Below are positions 9,183 through 17,626 of a stretch of DNA of 64,000 nt, in pieces; position 1 is the stretch's first letter, and each line of letters begins with the position of its first letter. Source of the stretch: Gloeotrichia echinulata CP02 (GTDB taxonomy: Bacteria; Cyanobacteriota; Cyanobacteriia; Cyanobacteriales; Nostocaceae); NCBI GenBank assembly GCA_038087035.1, contig CP051187.1:2299001-2363000 (forward strand), written 5' to 3'. Position numbers and translations under genes: made by a program. The notes under the pieces were generated by a model, which worked only from the letters and a program-made list of their open reading frames with translations, was not told the DNA's origin and did no database searches.

Positions 9183-9470
9183 CCTATTGAACAAAAGGCA
9201 AGGGAGCAGGGATCTCGAAGATCGGGAGAAGGAACAGAAAGGGATTCGACCCCAACTGTTGCGCCCAATCCCGCAGGGTACGAGAACCACTTAATAGAAG
9301 TGGGGGACTGTGACCCATGTTCCGCTCCGCAAACCGCAGGAGTCAGGGGTCATTTCCTCCCGCTAAGATCCCCCTGCAAAGAGCCTCTTCGTTGAACTGG
9401 AAAACCGAAGTGAAGCGATTTTAGGCAACATCGGCATATGTGTAGAGCTAGTCCTAAGCTGACAATTTTA
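9183..9470. other. structured non-coding stretch, identity unknown
   Basis: No ORF, but unusually GC-rich for an intergenic region and full of short complementary segments: GATCT/AGATC near 9211-9223, CCACTT/AAGTGG near 9290-9302, and TGACCC/GGGTCA enclosing CTCC/GGAG near 9311-9352. This suggests a structured RNA of ~200-250 nt or the RNA-coding end of a mobile element. I could not match it to tmRNA, RNase P RNA, SRP RNA or a riboswitch core. 6S RNA is possible but unproven, and the strand is undecided. Confidence 0.35.
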
Positions 9471-9849
9471 TAGACAAAGTTATACTTATGTTGACAAATA
9501 TTGAGAAAAATCAAGATAATTAATTATTATTGGAAAAAATCAAATACTTGATATATAGTATCAAGATATTAAGTATTGGATAAGACTATTGCCGACGCGA
9601 AAACCAAGCTTTGATAGTGATAGTCTTTTGGAAAATCTTAAGCATTAGAAAGATCGCGTTGGGCTACAGCGTGTAAGTCTACTGAGGGATAACCGCTCCC
9701 ATGCTCCCGTTGAAGTAGAAAGTAAAGTCTAGCTTTGTCTAGGTTTTATATAGCAGATATTGCATACAAACTACTTACTTGAGTTCTGTGTGAACTTCTC
9801 TTCTAAAATAAATGATCAAGATGATCATTTATCAGTAGACTGACTCTGA
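9471..9849. other. AT-rich upstream region of the prk-like gene
   Basis: Nothing coding. It contains runs such as TTGATATATAGTATCAAGATATT (short palindromic segment near 9549-9568) and a direct-repeat pair AATGATCAAGATGATCATT just before the gene, which could be operator or promoter elements. A C-terminal tnpB/RE-like phrase near 9650-9720 is possible but weak. Confidence 0.3.
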
Positions 9850-9864
9850 TTGGGGGTATATAGG

Positions 9865-10803
9865 ATGAGCCGTCCAATAATTCTGGGTATTGTCGGCGAC
9901 AGTGCCGCTGGAAAAACAACACTAACTCGCGGGATTGCTCAGGTACTCGGACCAGAGAATGTCACGCTGATCTGTACAGATGATTACCACCGTTACGATC
10001 GCCAACAACGTGCGGAAATTGGGATTACTGCCCTTCACCCAGATTGCAATTATTTAGATATTATGCAGCAGCACCTCTCGCTGCTACGCACAGGACAGTC
10101 AATTCTCAAGCCAGTTTATAGCCACAAAACTGGCACATTCGAGCCGCCGCAGTACATTAAACCAAATAAATTCGTAATTATTGAGGGATTACTCGGTTAT
10201 TCTACCCGCGCTGTTCGTGATGCCTACGATGTTAAAGTTTATCTTGCACCCCCTGAATCACTACGATCTCAGTGGAAAGTGAAACGGGATACACTAAAAC
10301 GGGGTTATACGCCAGAACAAGTACTGGCAGAACTAGAAAAGCGTGAACCAGACTCAGAGCAGTTTATTAGACCGCAGCGACAATGGTCAGATATGGTTGT
10401 GAGTTTCTATCCTCCCGAAGGGGAGTCAGAGGAAACTAATGGACACTTAAATGTCCGTTTGGTACTGCGTCCCACAATTCCCCATCCAGATTTTACGCCG
10501 ATTATCAAATCTACCAATGGCGATTCTCAGTCAGCAATCCGTCTCGGACTAGACCGGGATATGAGTAAACCCGTAGATGTCTTGGAAGTGGATGGTCATG
10601 CTACCTTAGAGCAGGTGAACAAGTTAGAGCATATTATCTGTTCTGATTTGCCGCATTTACAGAGTTTCTGCGATCGCGAAAGTAACCCAGAATTAGGCAA
10701 AATCGCCGGCACAACGGGAGAGACACTCCAGAGTTACCCCCTCGCTCTGACTCAGTTGATCATTACCTACCACATGCTTAAGGCAACACAAATATATCAG
10801 TAG
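9865..10803 (+). CDS. phosphoribulokinase-family kinase (Prk paralogue)
   Basis: A 312-residue P-loop kinase of the phosphoribulokinase/uridine kinase family. P-loop GDSAAGKTTL is at residues 11-20, followed by CTDDYHRYDRQQR, close to the Prk substrate-binding segment. Prk would phosphorylate ribulose-5-phosphate in the Calvin-Benson cycle. Canonical cyanobacterial Prk has CGKST in the P-loop, with the cysteine forming a redox disulfide with the Cys before DDYH. Here that position is Ala15 while Cys37 is kept, so the classic thioredoxin switch looks absent. It is probably a second prk paralogue; enzymatic role is inferred. Start ATG 9865 rather than TTG 9850. Confidence 0.82.
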   Translation: MSRPIILGIVGDSAAGKTTLTRGIAQVLGPENVTLICTDDYHRYDRQQRAEIGITALHPDCNYLDIMQQHLSLLRTGQSILKPVYSHKTGTFEPPQYIKPNKFVIIEGLLGYSTRAVRDAYDVKVYLAPPESLRSQWKVKRDTLKRGYTPEQVLAELEKREPDSEQFIRPQRQWSDMVVSFYPPEGESEETNGHLNVRLVLRPTIPHPDFTPIIKSTNGDSQSAIRLGLDRDMSKPVDVLEVDGHATLEQVNKLEHIICSDLPHLQSFCDRESNPELGKIAGTTGETLQSYPLALTQLIITYHMLKATQIYQ

Positions 10804-10862
10804 ACGTTGGTTCCACTCAGAACTTACGCGGCGAGGCTATTTATCGTTGATACTCCCCACGG

Positions 10863-12345
10863 CTATAAGCCGGGGGATTCTTGAAGAGTCCACAAACGGA
10901 TCTTCAAAGGCGATATCAAAGCGCCGCTACTGATTCCACTGAGATTAAATCCCAGCTTTACCGCTACTTTTCTTAAAATATTTGCAGCCCCATTAGCATC
11001 GGCATTAATTTTTAAGCCGCTAGAAGCCTGATACAAACCACGACAAACTCTTTTACCGGACTCTTTCCACCCTTCTGGTTTGTCACCAAATACAGGCAGA
11101 AAATCGCCATCAATAAAAGAAGCCGAGTAAGTATAGGATTCTTCTGTTTCTACAAATTTGATGCCGTATTGTTCACACAATTGGGCAATACGGTTTTTCA
11201 ATCTTGCAGTTGGTATCTGGACAAACTTCTGATTAGTTTTTGAACCCAGATTAATCTCTTGTTTCTGTGCTTTGTTCCAACCAAACACTACATTACCAAT
11301 CTGGAATTCTATGCAATGATTAATAACAATTCTTGCGGCTTTGTTTACTGCATCCCTAACTTGCCTATTGCGCTTCTCGGTGATGCTAGCTAACTGTTTA
11401 CTCCAGAATCCCTGTGGTTGATTCTCTTTGAGAACTGATACCCGTTTGTTGTACCACTGGTTCAGTGATTTTAAATGCAATCCGTCCACAATAAAGCTAG
11501 TATTTGCGTTGCTTACACAAGTTAGCCAATTGTGGGAGCAATGCGATTTTGTGAGGTGGGCAAGCAGGGGAGGCTCTTGAGGCTCTTGAGGCAGGGGAGG
11601 AGAAAGAACTTAAGTGTGTTTTGAAATATTTATAGTAGCAAAGGTTACTAAATCCTCTCTTTACTCCCCCTGCTCCCCCTGCTCCCCCTGCTCCCCCTGC
11701 TCCAAAAAGCGATGATCTAACATTTTCGCGTTGCTCCCGCCAATTGTTTAGTCCTGGGTCTATGCCTAGCACTTTTTGAAAGTCTAATTCTACTTTTATT
11801 TCCTCAACTGAATAAACAAACTCAGCATAAAAACATCCGTTGCGAGGTAGAATGTGAATCTCCCTTAATAGTGAATATCTTAAATTTGAGGGCATCGGTA
11901 AATAGAATGCATCTATGCCAAACCACGCCTTAACTTTACTGCCTAGAGTCAAGCGCAATTGCCCGTTTTTTAACTTGACATCCGCACGAGGGAAAGTAAC
12001 TAACTTGAGAGCATTTTTCTTGTAAGTAGGTAGCTTTGGGCGTTGTTCGACAGTTCCATTTTTAAAGCCTTTAACCAATCCAATAAACGACCGAAACGAC
12101 TCAAACACAGTTGTTAAAGTTTGTTGTGCAACATGGGAATAAAGAGCTTGAAAATGCACGTTAGACTTCAATAGACGATGTAACTCAGACTGGCTCGGTA
12201 TCTTGCCAGTTTTAAAGAATAACTGGCGAGAATAATATATTCCGCAATTAGCAAGTTTGTTTGATTGTTCGCAGATAAACTCTAAGATGGCTCTCAATTC
12301 TTTGTCTGGACTAATTAAAACTTGTTGGCAACCATAATTAGACAT
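10863..12345 (-). pseudogene. tnpB: TnpB, split by a MITE
   Basis: Two in-register halves of one TnpB. The N-terminal part (12345 to ~11745) runs to the first catalytic motif GIDPGLNNW; the C-terminal part (~11533 to 10863) continues with LTCVSNANTSFIVDG-type sequence, KSLNQWYNK and ADANGAANILRK carrying the last catalytic Asp. TnpB is an RNA-guided nuclease using a guide RNA from the element's right end. A 206-bp insertion between the halves adds a Gly/Ala-rich nonsense extension and a stop. The Cys-rich zinc ribbon is not obvious, unlike the min-locus TnpB. Confidence 0.9.
11534..11739. mobile_element. 206-bp MITE inside tnpB, 8-bp target duplication
   Basis: Flanked by perfect CCAATTGT direct repeats (11526-11533 and 11740-11747). 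The ends are inverted repeats: GGGAGCAATGCGATTTTG on the left and the complement of CATTTTCGCGTTGCTCCC on the right. The interior has GGCTCTTGA duplications and four CTCCCCCTG-type units. Removing it with one target copy restores a continuous TnpB reading frame. No transposase inside. Confidence 0.9.
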
Positions 12346-12612
12346 TCTTTGTTATTTGATTTATATTTTTGGTTCATTGTGTAATTATACCGATTCGGGC
12401 CAAATAACAAAGTAAAGATTATATAAAGTCATCCTACTATATATCTTTTCAATGCGGCTAAAGCCGCACCCGACTTATCCCCATGTCTAAAGCCAGGGGC
12501 TTGCGTCTCGCTTTTTGGTCATTGGGCATTGGGCATTGGTTAATTTTTCCTGCCCTATAGCCTATGCTCAAAGCAAACCATTGGTTTTTTGTTACTGATG
12601 CGTAAGTTATAC

Positions 12613-12678
12613 CACTGACAAATGACAACTGACAAATGACAAATGACAACTGACAAATGACAACTGACAATTGACAAC
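12613..12678. repeat. STRR array (ACAAATG/ACAACTG heptamers)
   Basis: About nine tandem heptamers of the ACAAATG/ACAACTG type directly downstream of gloB. The same units form arrays at ~25,020-25,222 and ~56,640-56,703. Confidence 0.9.
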
Positions 12679-12681
12679 GGA

Positions 12682-13455
12682 CTAATATTTATCCTTCAAT
12701 CCCCGGATACGGGCAAAAGTTTGGACTGGATCGCTACTGTTGACAGCTAATTGTAATGACGGCTGCTCCCAGCGTAAAAATGGATTTGTCTGCTTTTCTA
12801 CTCCCAACAGGGAGGGAATAGTAGCTTCTCCTTGACTACGGGCTAGTTTGACTTGATCGTAGCGATTTTGTAAATCAGTGTTATCACCATCTACAGTCAA
12901 AGCAAATCGTAAATTATTTAACGTATATTCGTGGGCGCACCAGACATGGGTATTATCGGGTAAGGAGCGAAGTTTACTCAAAGAGTCCACCATTTGGGTC
13001 GGTGTCCCTTCAAATAAGCGACCGCAACCGCCAGCAAACAGGGTATCGCCACAGAATAAATCCCCTGTTTCACCAGCTTTTTCGGGAGGGAAGTAATAAG
13101 CGATATGAGCGCGGGTATGTCCGGGAACGAAGAACACATCAGCAAGGCGATCGCCAAACTGGACGCGATCGCCTTGTTGAAGAAACACCTGCTGTCCCGG
13201 AATTCTCCCTTGATCCTCGGCGCCTCCATACACTGTCAGAGAAGGGAATTTTTGTATTAGCTGCAGATTTCCACCTACATGGTCGTTATGGTGGTGTGTG
13301 TTAAAAATCGCTACCAACTCAGTTTTAAGTTTTTCTGTGTGCTTTAAAACTGGTTCAGCCTCAGCCGGATCGACAACAGCCGCAATATTTTGTGTGCGAT
13401 CGTACAGCAAAAATATGTAGTTGTCTGAGAGTGCTTCAAGACGAAAGACCTGCAT
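12682..13455 (-). CDS. gloB: hydroxyacylglutathione hydrolase (glyoxalase II)
   Basis: A 257-residue metallo-beta-lactamase fold enzyme. Motifs: THHHNDHVGG (~53-62), GHTRAHIAYY and GDTLFAGGCGRLFEG supply the dinuclear metal ligands; HVWCAHEYT lies nearer the C-terminus. It hydrolyses S-lactoylglutathione to D-lactate and glutathione in methylglyoxal detoxification, in the cytoplasm. Length matches the family. The YDRTQNIAAVVDPAEAEPVL region is typical. Monocistronic as far as seen. Confidence 0.95.
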   Translation of the reverse strand: MQVFRLEALSDNYIFLLYDRTQNIAAVVDPAEAEPVLKHTEKLKTELVAIFNTHHHNDHVGGNLQLIQKFPSLTVYGGAEDQGRIPGQQVFLQQGDRVQFGDRLADVFFVPGHTRAHIAYYFPPEKAGETGDLFCGDTLFAGGCGRLFEGTPTQMVDSLSKLRSLPDNTHVWCAHEYTLNNLRFALTVDGDNTDLQNRYDQVKLARSQGEATIPSLLGVEKQTNPFLRWEQPSLQLAVNSSDPVQTFARIRGLKDKY

Positions 13456-14059
13456 TACCTCTCTCCCTCACAAGTAGATGGTTGGCATATAGCCATCCTA
13501 AATCATTCTTAACAATCTGTAACACCCATTTTATCCGCTATGTGCGGACGACAGGGGGTAGGGGCGCAAGGCCTTGCGCCCCGCAACGACACCAAAAAAA
13601 GAGGATTTTCAACCTACGATTCGCGACTCGGTATCAGGGAAGGGGTTGGAGGTTAGGTCTATCCTAGATACAATTACGCCATTATACTTAAATTTTTCAT
13701 ATGTCAGTCGCCACTATTACATGAAGGATTGATATTGTGATTGATATTTTTTTAATGATCACGATGAGGCATCACGTAAAATTCTCTGTCAATCCATATT
13801 TTTACTGAACTCATTCAGGCGACTAGTCAAAAAAAAGTGGACTTATCAGTAAAATCCCTCTGGGAGGAAGTGTAAATACAAAGTTAGATTGATTTTAGTC
13901 TATTTTATTTCCAGGGTCTCAATAAATTTCCGCATCTGCCATCAAAAATATTTGCTCTTTGTAGCCAAATTCAATCCAATTTTGAATTGGAAATGGCTGG
14001 CTTTTATGCATTAACAATTGGGCAAATATTGGCATTAATTTGCATCTACTAGGAGAAAT
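13456..14059. other. intergenic region with GC palindrome, copy 3
   Basis: A ~600-bp stretch without a gene. It holds the perfect palindrome core at 13561-13582 with flanks related to the 6445 copy. The remainder is AT-rich, with an imperfect hairpin near 13730-13760 and no recognisable RNA gene. Confidence 0.6.
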
Positions 14060-14287
14060 ATGAATTACCAAACATCCACACACAAAACTGTCAATAGCCA
14101 ATCAGAAATCGCTGTTAGCAAGATTGTAGATCGCATTATCTCTTCAGGACGCATGAGTCGTCAAGACCATACTTTGCTAACCTCTACCGTATTTGCTGAT
14201 GGTAAGAGCAGTGATGCAGGAAGGCGCCAAATTAATCGCATATTTGATCATATTCAAACGGGACGCCTACAATTAGTAGATTGGTAG
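14060..14287 (+). CDS. small conserved protein, unknown function
   Basis: A 75-residue protein. The C-terminal two thirds reads SRQDHTLLTSTVFADGKSSD followed by RRQINRIFDHIQTGRLQLVD, which I recognise as a small conserved cyanobacterial family of unknown function. No signal peptide or membrane segment. Start ATG 14060 follows a GGAG-like ribosome site (AGGAGAAAT). Probably monocistronic. Confidence 0.65.
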   Translation: MNYQTSTHKTVNSQSEIAVSKIVDRIISSGRMSRQDHTLLTSTVFADGKSSDAGRRQINRIFDHIQTGRLQLVDW

Positions 14288-14313
14288 CATTTGTCAAGAA
14301 CAATTACTAATTC

Positions 14314-14354
14314 GTGATGCGTAATGCGTAATGCGTAATGCGTAATGCGTAATC
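14314..14354. repeat. STRR array (ATGCGTA)
   Basis: About six tandem heptamers of ATGCGTA just downstream of the small conserved gene. Confidence 0.9.
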
Positions 14355-14384
14355 GGCTACGCTAACGATATTTCGTACTCATAT

Positions 14385-14479
14385 AATGTCCGGGAGCTTA
14401 CCCATAATACCCGCAATGTAGAGACGTTACATGTAACGTCTCTACAGAATATTTTATTACGGTCATATAACCGGACATG
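14385..14479. repeat. nested palindromic repeat
   Basis: A perfect 28-bp palindrome (half-site GTAGAGACGTTACA, 14418-14445) sits inside an outer inverted repeat ATGTCCGG (14385-14392) / CCGGACAT (14472-14479). The arrangement looks like a palindromic unit carried by a ~95-bp MITE-like element. Confidence 0.75.
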
Positions 14480-14686
14480 ATATCAGGTTGACACCAATGG
14501 GCACGGTAGTGCCCTGACGAGTGTATTGGACTGAATTACAGCAAATCCACGCAATTACAAATGTTTCATATGAAATTTAACTAAATTTATAAGTAAAAAT
14601 ACGATAGTTGAAACGGTAGATGTAGGGTTAAGTTTGTTGTGGAGTTTTGCTTGTCAAACAAGTTCTCCTCCTTTGCGGGTTCATAA

Positions 14687-16051
14687 ATGAAATCAATCCA
14701 CACAACTACCTGGTATTTTCCAGACACATCAGGCGGCGTTGAGGTATATATAGATGCCTTATTGCAGGGTTTGCGAGCATATGAAGTAGAAGCCATAGTT
14801 GCTGCTCCCCGACAAGACACTGAGGAAGACACCTACGAATATAACAATATTCCAGTCTATCGTTATCCTGTCTTTCCCAACTCGACTAAGATACAGGTAC
14901 ACAAACAATTGCCCCACGGAGGCTTTGACTATTTTACTAATTGGCTAAAAAACCATCCAGCAGATATCTACCATCAACATTCCTGGCGATTTGATTGTGG
15001 TTTACGTCATCTTGCTATTGCTCGCCAGTTAGGTATGGCAACTGTAGTCACCATCCATATGGCAGAGCCTGTATGTCTGCGTGGTACGATGATGCGATAT
15101 GGCGAAGAACCCTGTAATGGGTTGATTGACACTACCAACTGTGGTAAATGCCTGGGTGTTCCAGAGCGAGTGCCGTCTTGGGCGATCGCTCAACTAAGTA
15201 AACTACCACTGACTGTGAGCATAGCAGCCGAGACAAAATTACTTACCTCGAAAAGTATCAGAGTCCGCCAACTCGGTAAAACCTTGGGGATTCCTAGTCT
15301 AGTAACTGAACATCGGCGTCAGCTAATGCAACTAGCAAACCTAGCTGACCGAATTGTGATCCCCAGCAATTGGCAATATCAGGCTTTTCGCTTGAACGGT
15401 GTTCCTGAAGAAAAAATGATCCTCTGCAGACAGGGTGTTGCTAGCAAGTTTCAACAGGAACTAGCATCCACTAAACCACAAAATACTACTTTGAAAATTG
15501 GTTTTTTGGGACGCTGGCAAGAAACCAAAGGAGTGCAAGTCTTAGTCGCAGCAGTAACTCGTCTACCTGCTGATGTGCCGGTAGAATTAATCCTTCATGC
15601 TACCCATTCGGGAAAATACGGTGCGGCGAATCGAGAAAAAGTTTTAGCACTAGCGGCTGGCGATCGCCGGATTCGCATTGCGGAACCACTGTCACGTCAA
15701 GCTGTCCCAGAGGCATTGGCGAGTTTTGATATACTTGCCGTACCATCGCAATGCTTAGAAACAGGACCTCTAGTGGTTCTTGAAGCCCAAGCTGTTGGTA
15801 AGCCCGTACTTGGCTCCAATTTGGGAGGAATTGCTGAGTTAGTTCGTCACGGGGTTGATGGTTGGTTAGTTCCAGCCAACGATATCCAAGCATGGACTGA
15901 GGCGATCGCTATTCTTGCAAAGGATGCGGATTTATTAGCCAAACTGCGGAAAGGTATTAGACCAGTACGCACAATGGACACTGTTGCTTTAGAGATGCTC
16001 GACCTTTACAAGGAAATTCTCGCAACTTCAAAACAACAACTTTCCTCTTGA
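14687..16051 (+). CDS. GT4-family glycosyltransferase
   Basis: A 454-residue GT-B glycosyltransferase. The N-terminal domain has TTWYFPDTSGGVEVYIDALL (donor/acceptor side). The C-terminal Rossmann domain has KIGFLGRWQETKGVQVLVAA and the E-x7-E type motif around PSQCLETGPLVVLEAQAVG, then GGIAELVRHGVDGWLV. A Cys-containing insert (CNGLIDTTNCGKCLG, ~142-156) could bind a metal. It probably adds a sugar to a lipid-linked oligosaccharide at the inner face of the membrane; sugar unknown. The next gene starts 23 bp downstream and the following ABC exporter is on the same strand. ATG 14687. Confidence 0.88.
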   Translation: MKSIHTTTWYFPDTSGGVEVYIDALLQGLRAYEVEAIVAAPRQDTEEDTYEYNNIPVYRYPVFPNSTKIQVHKQLPHGGFDYFTNWLKNHPADIYHQHSWRFDCGLRHLAIARQLGMATVVTIHMAEPVCLRGTMMRYGEEPCNGLIDTTNCGKCLGVPERVPSWAIAQLSKLPLTVSIAAETKLLTSKSIRVRQLGKTLGIPSLVTEHRRQLMQLANLADRIVIPSNWQYQAFRLNGVPEEKMILCRQGVASKFQQELASTKPQNTTLKIGFLGRWQETKGVQVLVAAVTRLPADVPVELILHATHSGKYGAANREKVLALAAGDRRIRIAEPLSRQAVPEALASFDILAVPSQCLETGPLVVLEAQAVGKPVLGSNLGGIAELVRHGVDGWLVPANDIQAWTEAIAILAKDADLLAKLRKGIRPVRTMDTVALEMLDLYKEILATSKQQLSS

Positions 16052-16074
16052 TTGACTCATGCCTAATTTCGCTT

Positions 16075-17247
16075 ATGAATCGGCAAAAAAAACAATTAAA
16101 GGTTTCAATCCTCACACCTAATTTTTCTAAAGGTGGAGTTGACCGAGCCTATTTGCTCGGTCAGGTATTTAAAACCTTGAATTATGAAGTAGAAATTTTG
16201 GGGTTCTTATTTGGAAAGAATATTTATCCTGAACCACCATCTGACCTACCTATTTACTGTCTACCAGGTTGCAATTATCCAAAATTCTTTGCTTCTACAA
16301 GACAGCTATTACAAGAAATTGATGGTGACATTGTGTGTGCTGTCAAACCAAAACTCACAAGCTACGGGGTGGCTTTAATCAACAAGATTTTTAATCATAG
16401 ACCGCTGATTATAGATATTGATGATTGGGAGTTAAGTTGGCATGGAGGCGACTCATTTCAGTACCGTCCCAGTTGGAAACAACTAGCTAGAGATGTTATT
16501 AAAAAAGATGGTGCTTTAAGAAATCCAGAGCATCCACTGTACTTAAAGTGGATGGAATCAGCGATAAATCGGGCTGACGCCGTGACAGCAGACACACAAT
16601 TTTTGCTCAACCGGTTTGGTGGTACTTATATACCCAATGGCAAAGATACTTCATTGTTTGACCCCCAAAAATTCGATGCCAAAATCAGCCGAGAACTTTA
16701 TGGTTTAGCTGAATATCGCATTCTCATGTTTCCTGGTGCCCCGCGACCCCACAAGGGTCTTGAAGATGTTTTAATGGCACTTGACGAGCTAAATGAGGCT
16801 GATTTCAGATTGGTGATTGTGGGTGGTAATCCCTATGATAACTACGATGACCAGCTAATCGAACGCTGGGGAAAATGGATTATTAAGCTACCGCAAATGC
16901 CAGTAGAAAAGATGCCTCAAATCGTTGCGGCGTCTCATGTTGTGGTAGTTCCTCAACGCGATACACCTGTAGCTAGGGCACAGTTTCCCATCAAGCTGAC
17001 TGATGGTATGTCAATGGCCAAGCCTGTTTTAGCAACACGAGTAGGAGACATTCCAGAAATTATCAGTGACACTGGTTATTTGGTTGATCCTAATTCTCCC
17101 AAACAAATCGCGGCACAAATTAAATTGATTTTTCAGGATTTAGAAGCCGCAAATGAACGAGGCAGACAGGCTAGAGAAAGATGTATAGAAAAATATAGCA
17201 TCAAAGCAATGGCAATATCCTTAAACTCAGTAATTGCTCGGTTGTAA
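16075..17247 (+). CDS. GT4-family glycosyltransferase
   Basis: A 390-residue GT-B enzyme. It begins KVSILTPNFSKGGVDRAYLLG, a typical GT4 N-terminus, and has a C-terminal domain with ILMFPGAPRPHKGLEDVL and the donor-site segment PVARAQFPIKLTDGMSMAKP, then TRVGDIPEIISDTGYLVDP. I chose ATG 16075; the TTG at 16048 adds only MIDSCLISL and overlaps the previous stop. It probably acts after the first GT4 enzyme in building the same glycan. Donor unknown. Confidence 0.85.
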   Translation: MNRQKKQLKVSILTPNFSKGGVDRAYLLGQVFKTLNYEVEILGFLFGKNIYPEPPSDLPIYCLPGCNYPKFFASTRQLLQEIDGDIVCAVKPKLTSYGVALINKIFNHRPLIIDIDDWELSWHGGDSFQYRPSWKQLARDVIKKDGALRNPEHPLYLKWMESAINRADAVTADTQFLLNRFGGTYIPNGKDTSLFDPQKFDAKISRELYGLAEYRILMFPGAPRPHKGLEDVLMALDELNEADFRLVIVGGNPYDNYDDQLIERWGKWIIKLPQMPVEKMPQIVAASHVVVVPQRDTPVARAQFPIKLTDGMSMAKPVLATRVGDIPEIISDTGYLVDPNSPKQIAAQIKLIFQDLEAANERGRQARERCIEKYSIKAMAISLNSVIARL

Positions 17248-17337
17248 ATTAAAGAATATGTGAATTTAAATACGGTTACTTGTTAAATAGGTGGGCGTTA
17301 AAAAATATCAGATAAACCTAACCCCCAGCCCCCGTCC

Positions 17338-17470
17338 CAATACTGCGTAGGTTTTGGAATTTCTTGGTTGAGGCAAGCTCTTGGAGCAGGGGGAGAAATG
17401 GAGGCAGGGGAGGGGAAGAGTTTTGCTCCCCTGCTTCCCCTGCCTCCCCTGCAAATCCTACGCAGTATTG
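17338..17470. mobile_element. MITE family CAATACTGCGTAGG, copy 1
   Basis: A 133-bp element with terminal inverted repeats CAATACTGCGTAGG / CCTACGCAGTATTG and an interior of C/G-rich octamer-like repeats (CAGGGGAGG type). Other copies: 39052-39172 (inverted) and 48885-49040. Unlike those, no matching target duplication is visible here. The 156-bp region upstream of it holds no gene. Confidence 0.88.
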
Positions 17471-17626
17471 GGGGAGAGCAATGGAAGCAAGGTTTTATAT
17501 TTAATTGTCGATCTCCCTTAATATGAAAAAATATGACATTTGCATAAGTTATGATATGTTTCCGCTAATTTTTCCCTAAATTCAAGAATTGTGTTAACAA
17601 TGAGTAAATCGTGATGCACATCACCA

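Larger units (their letters stand above)
10848..12475 (-). mobile_element. IS200/IS605-type element with disrupted tnpB
   Basis: The right-end hairpin (CCCC...GGCT/AGCC...GGGG) is at ~10856-10876 and the left-end hairpin TGCGGC/GCCGCA at 12453-12468. The only gene between is tnpB on the minus strand, so the element depended on a TnpA elsewhere. It is itself invaded by a MITE (11534-11739). Confidence 0.8.

Noticed and set aside
9240..9265. tRNA or tmRNA gene suggested by GGGATTCGACCCC
   Set aside because: A T-arm-like phrase alone; no matching acceptor stem, anticodon arm or CCA end was found.
9865..10803. Calling the gene simply prk
   Set aside because: The P-loop lacks the regulatory cysteine seen in canonical Prk, so it may be a paralogue; left without a symbol.
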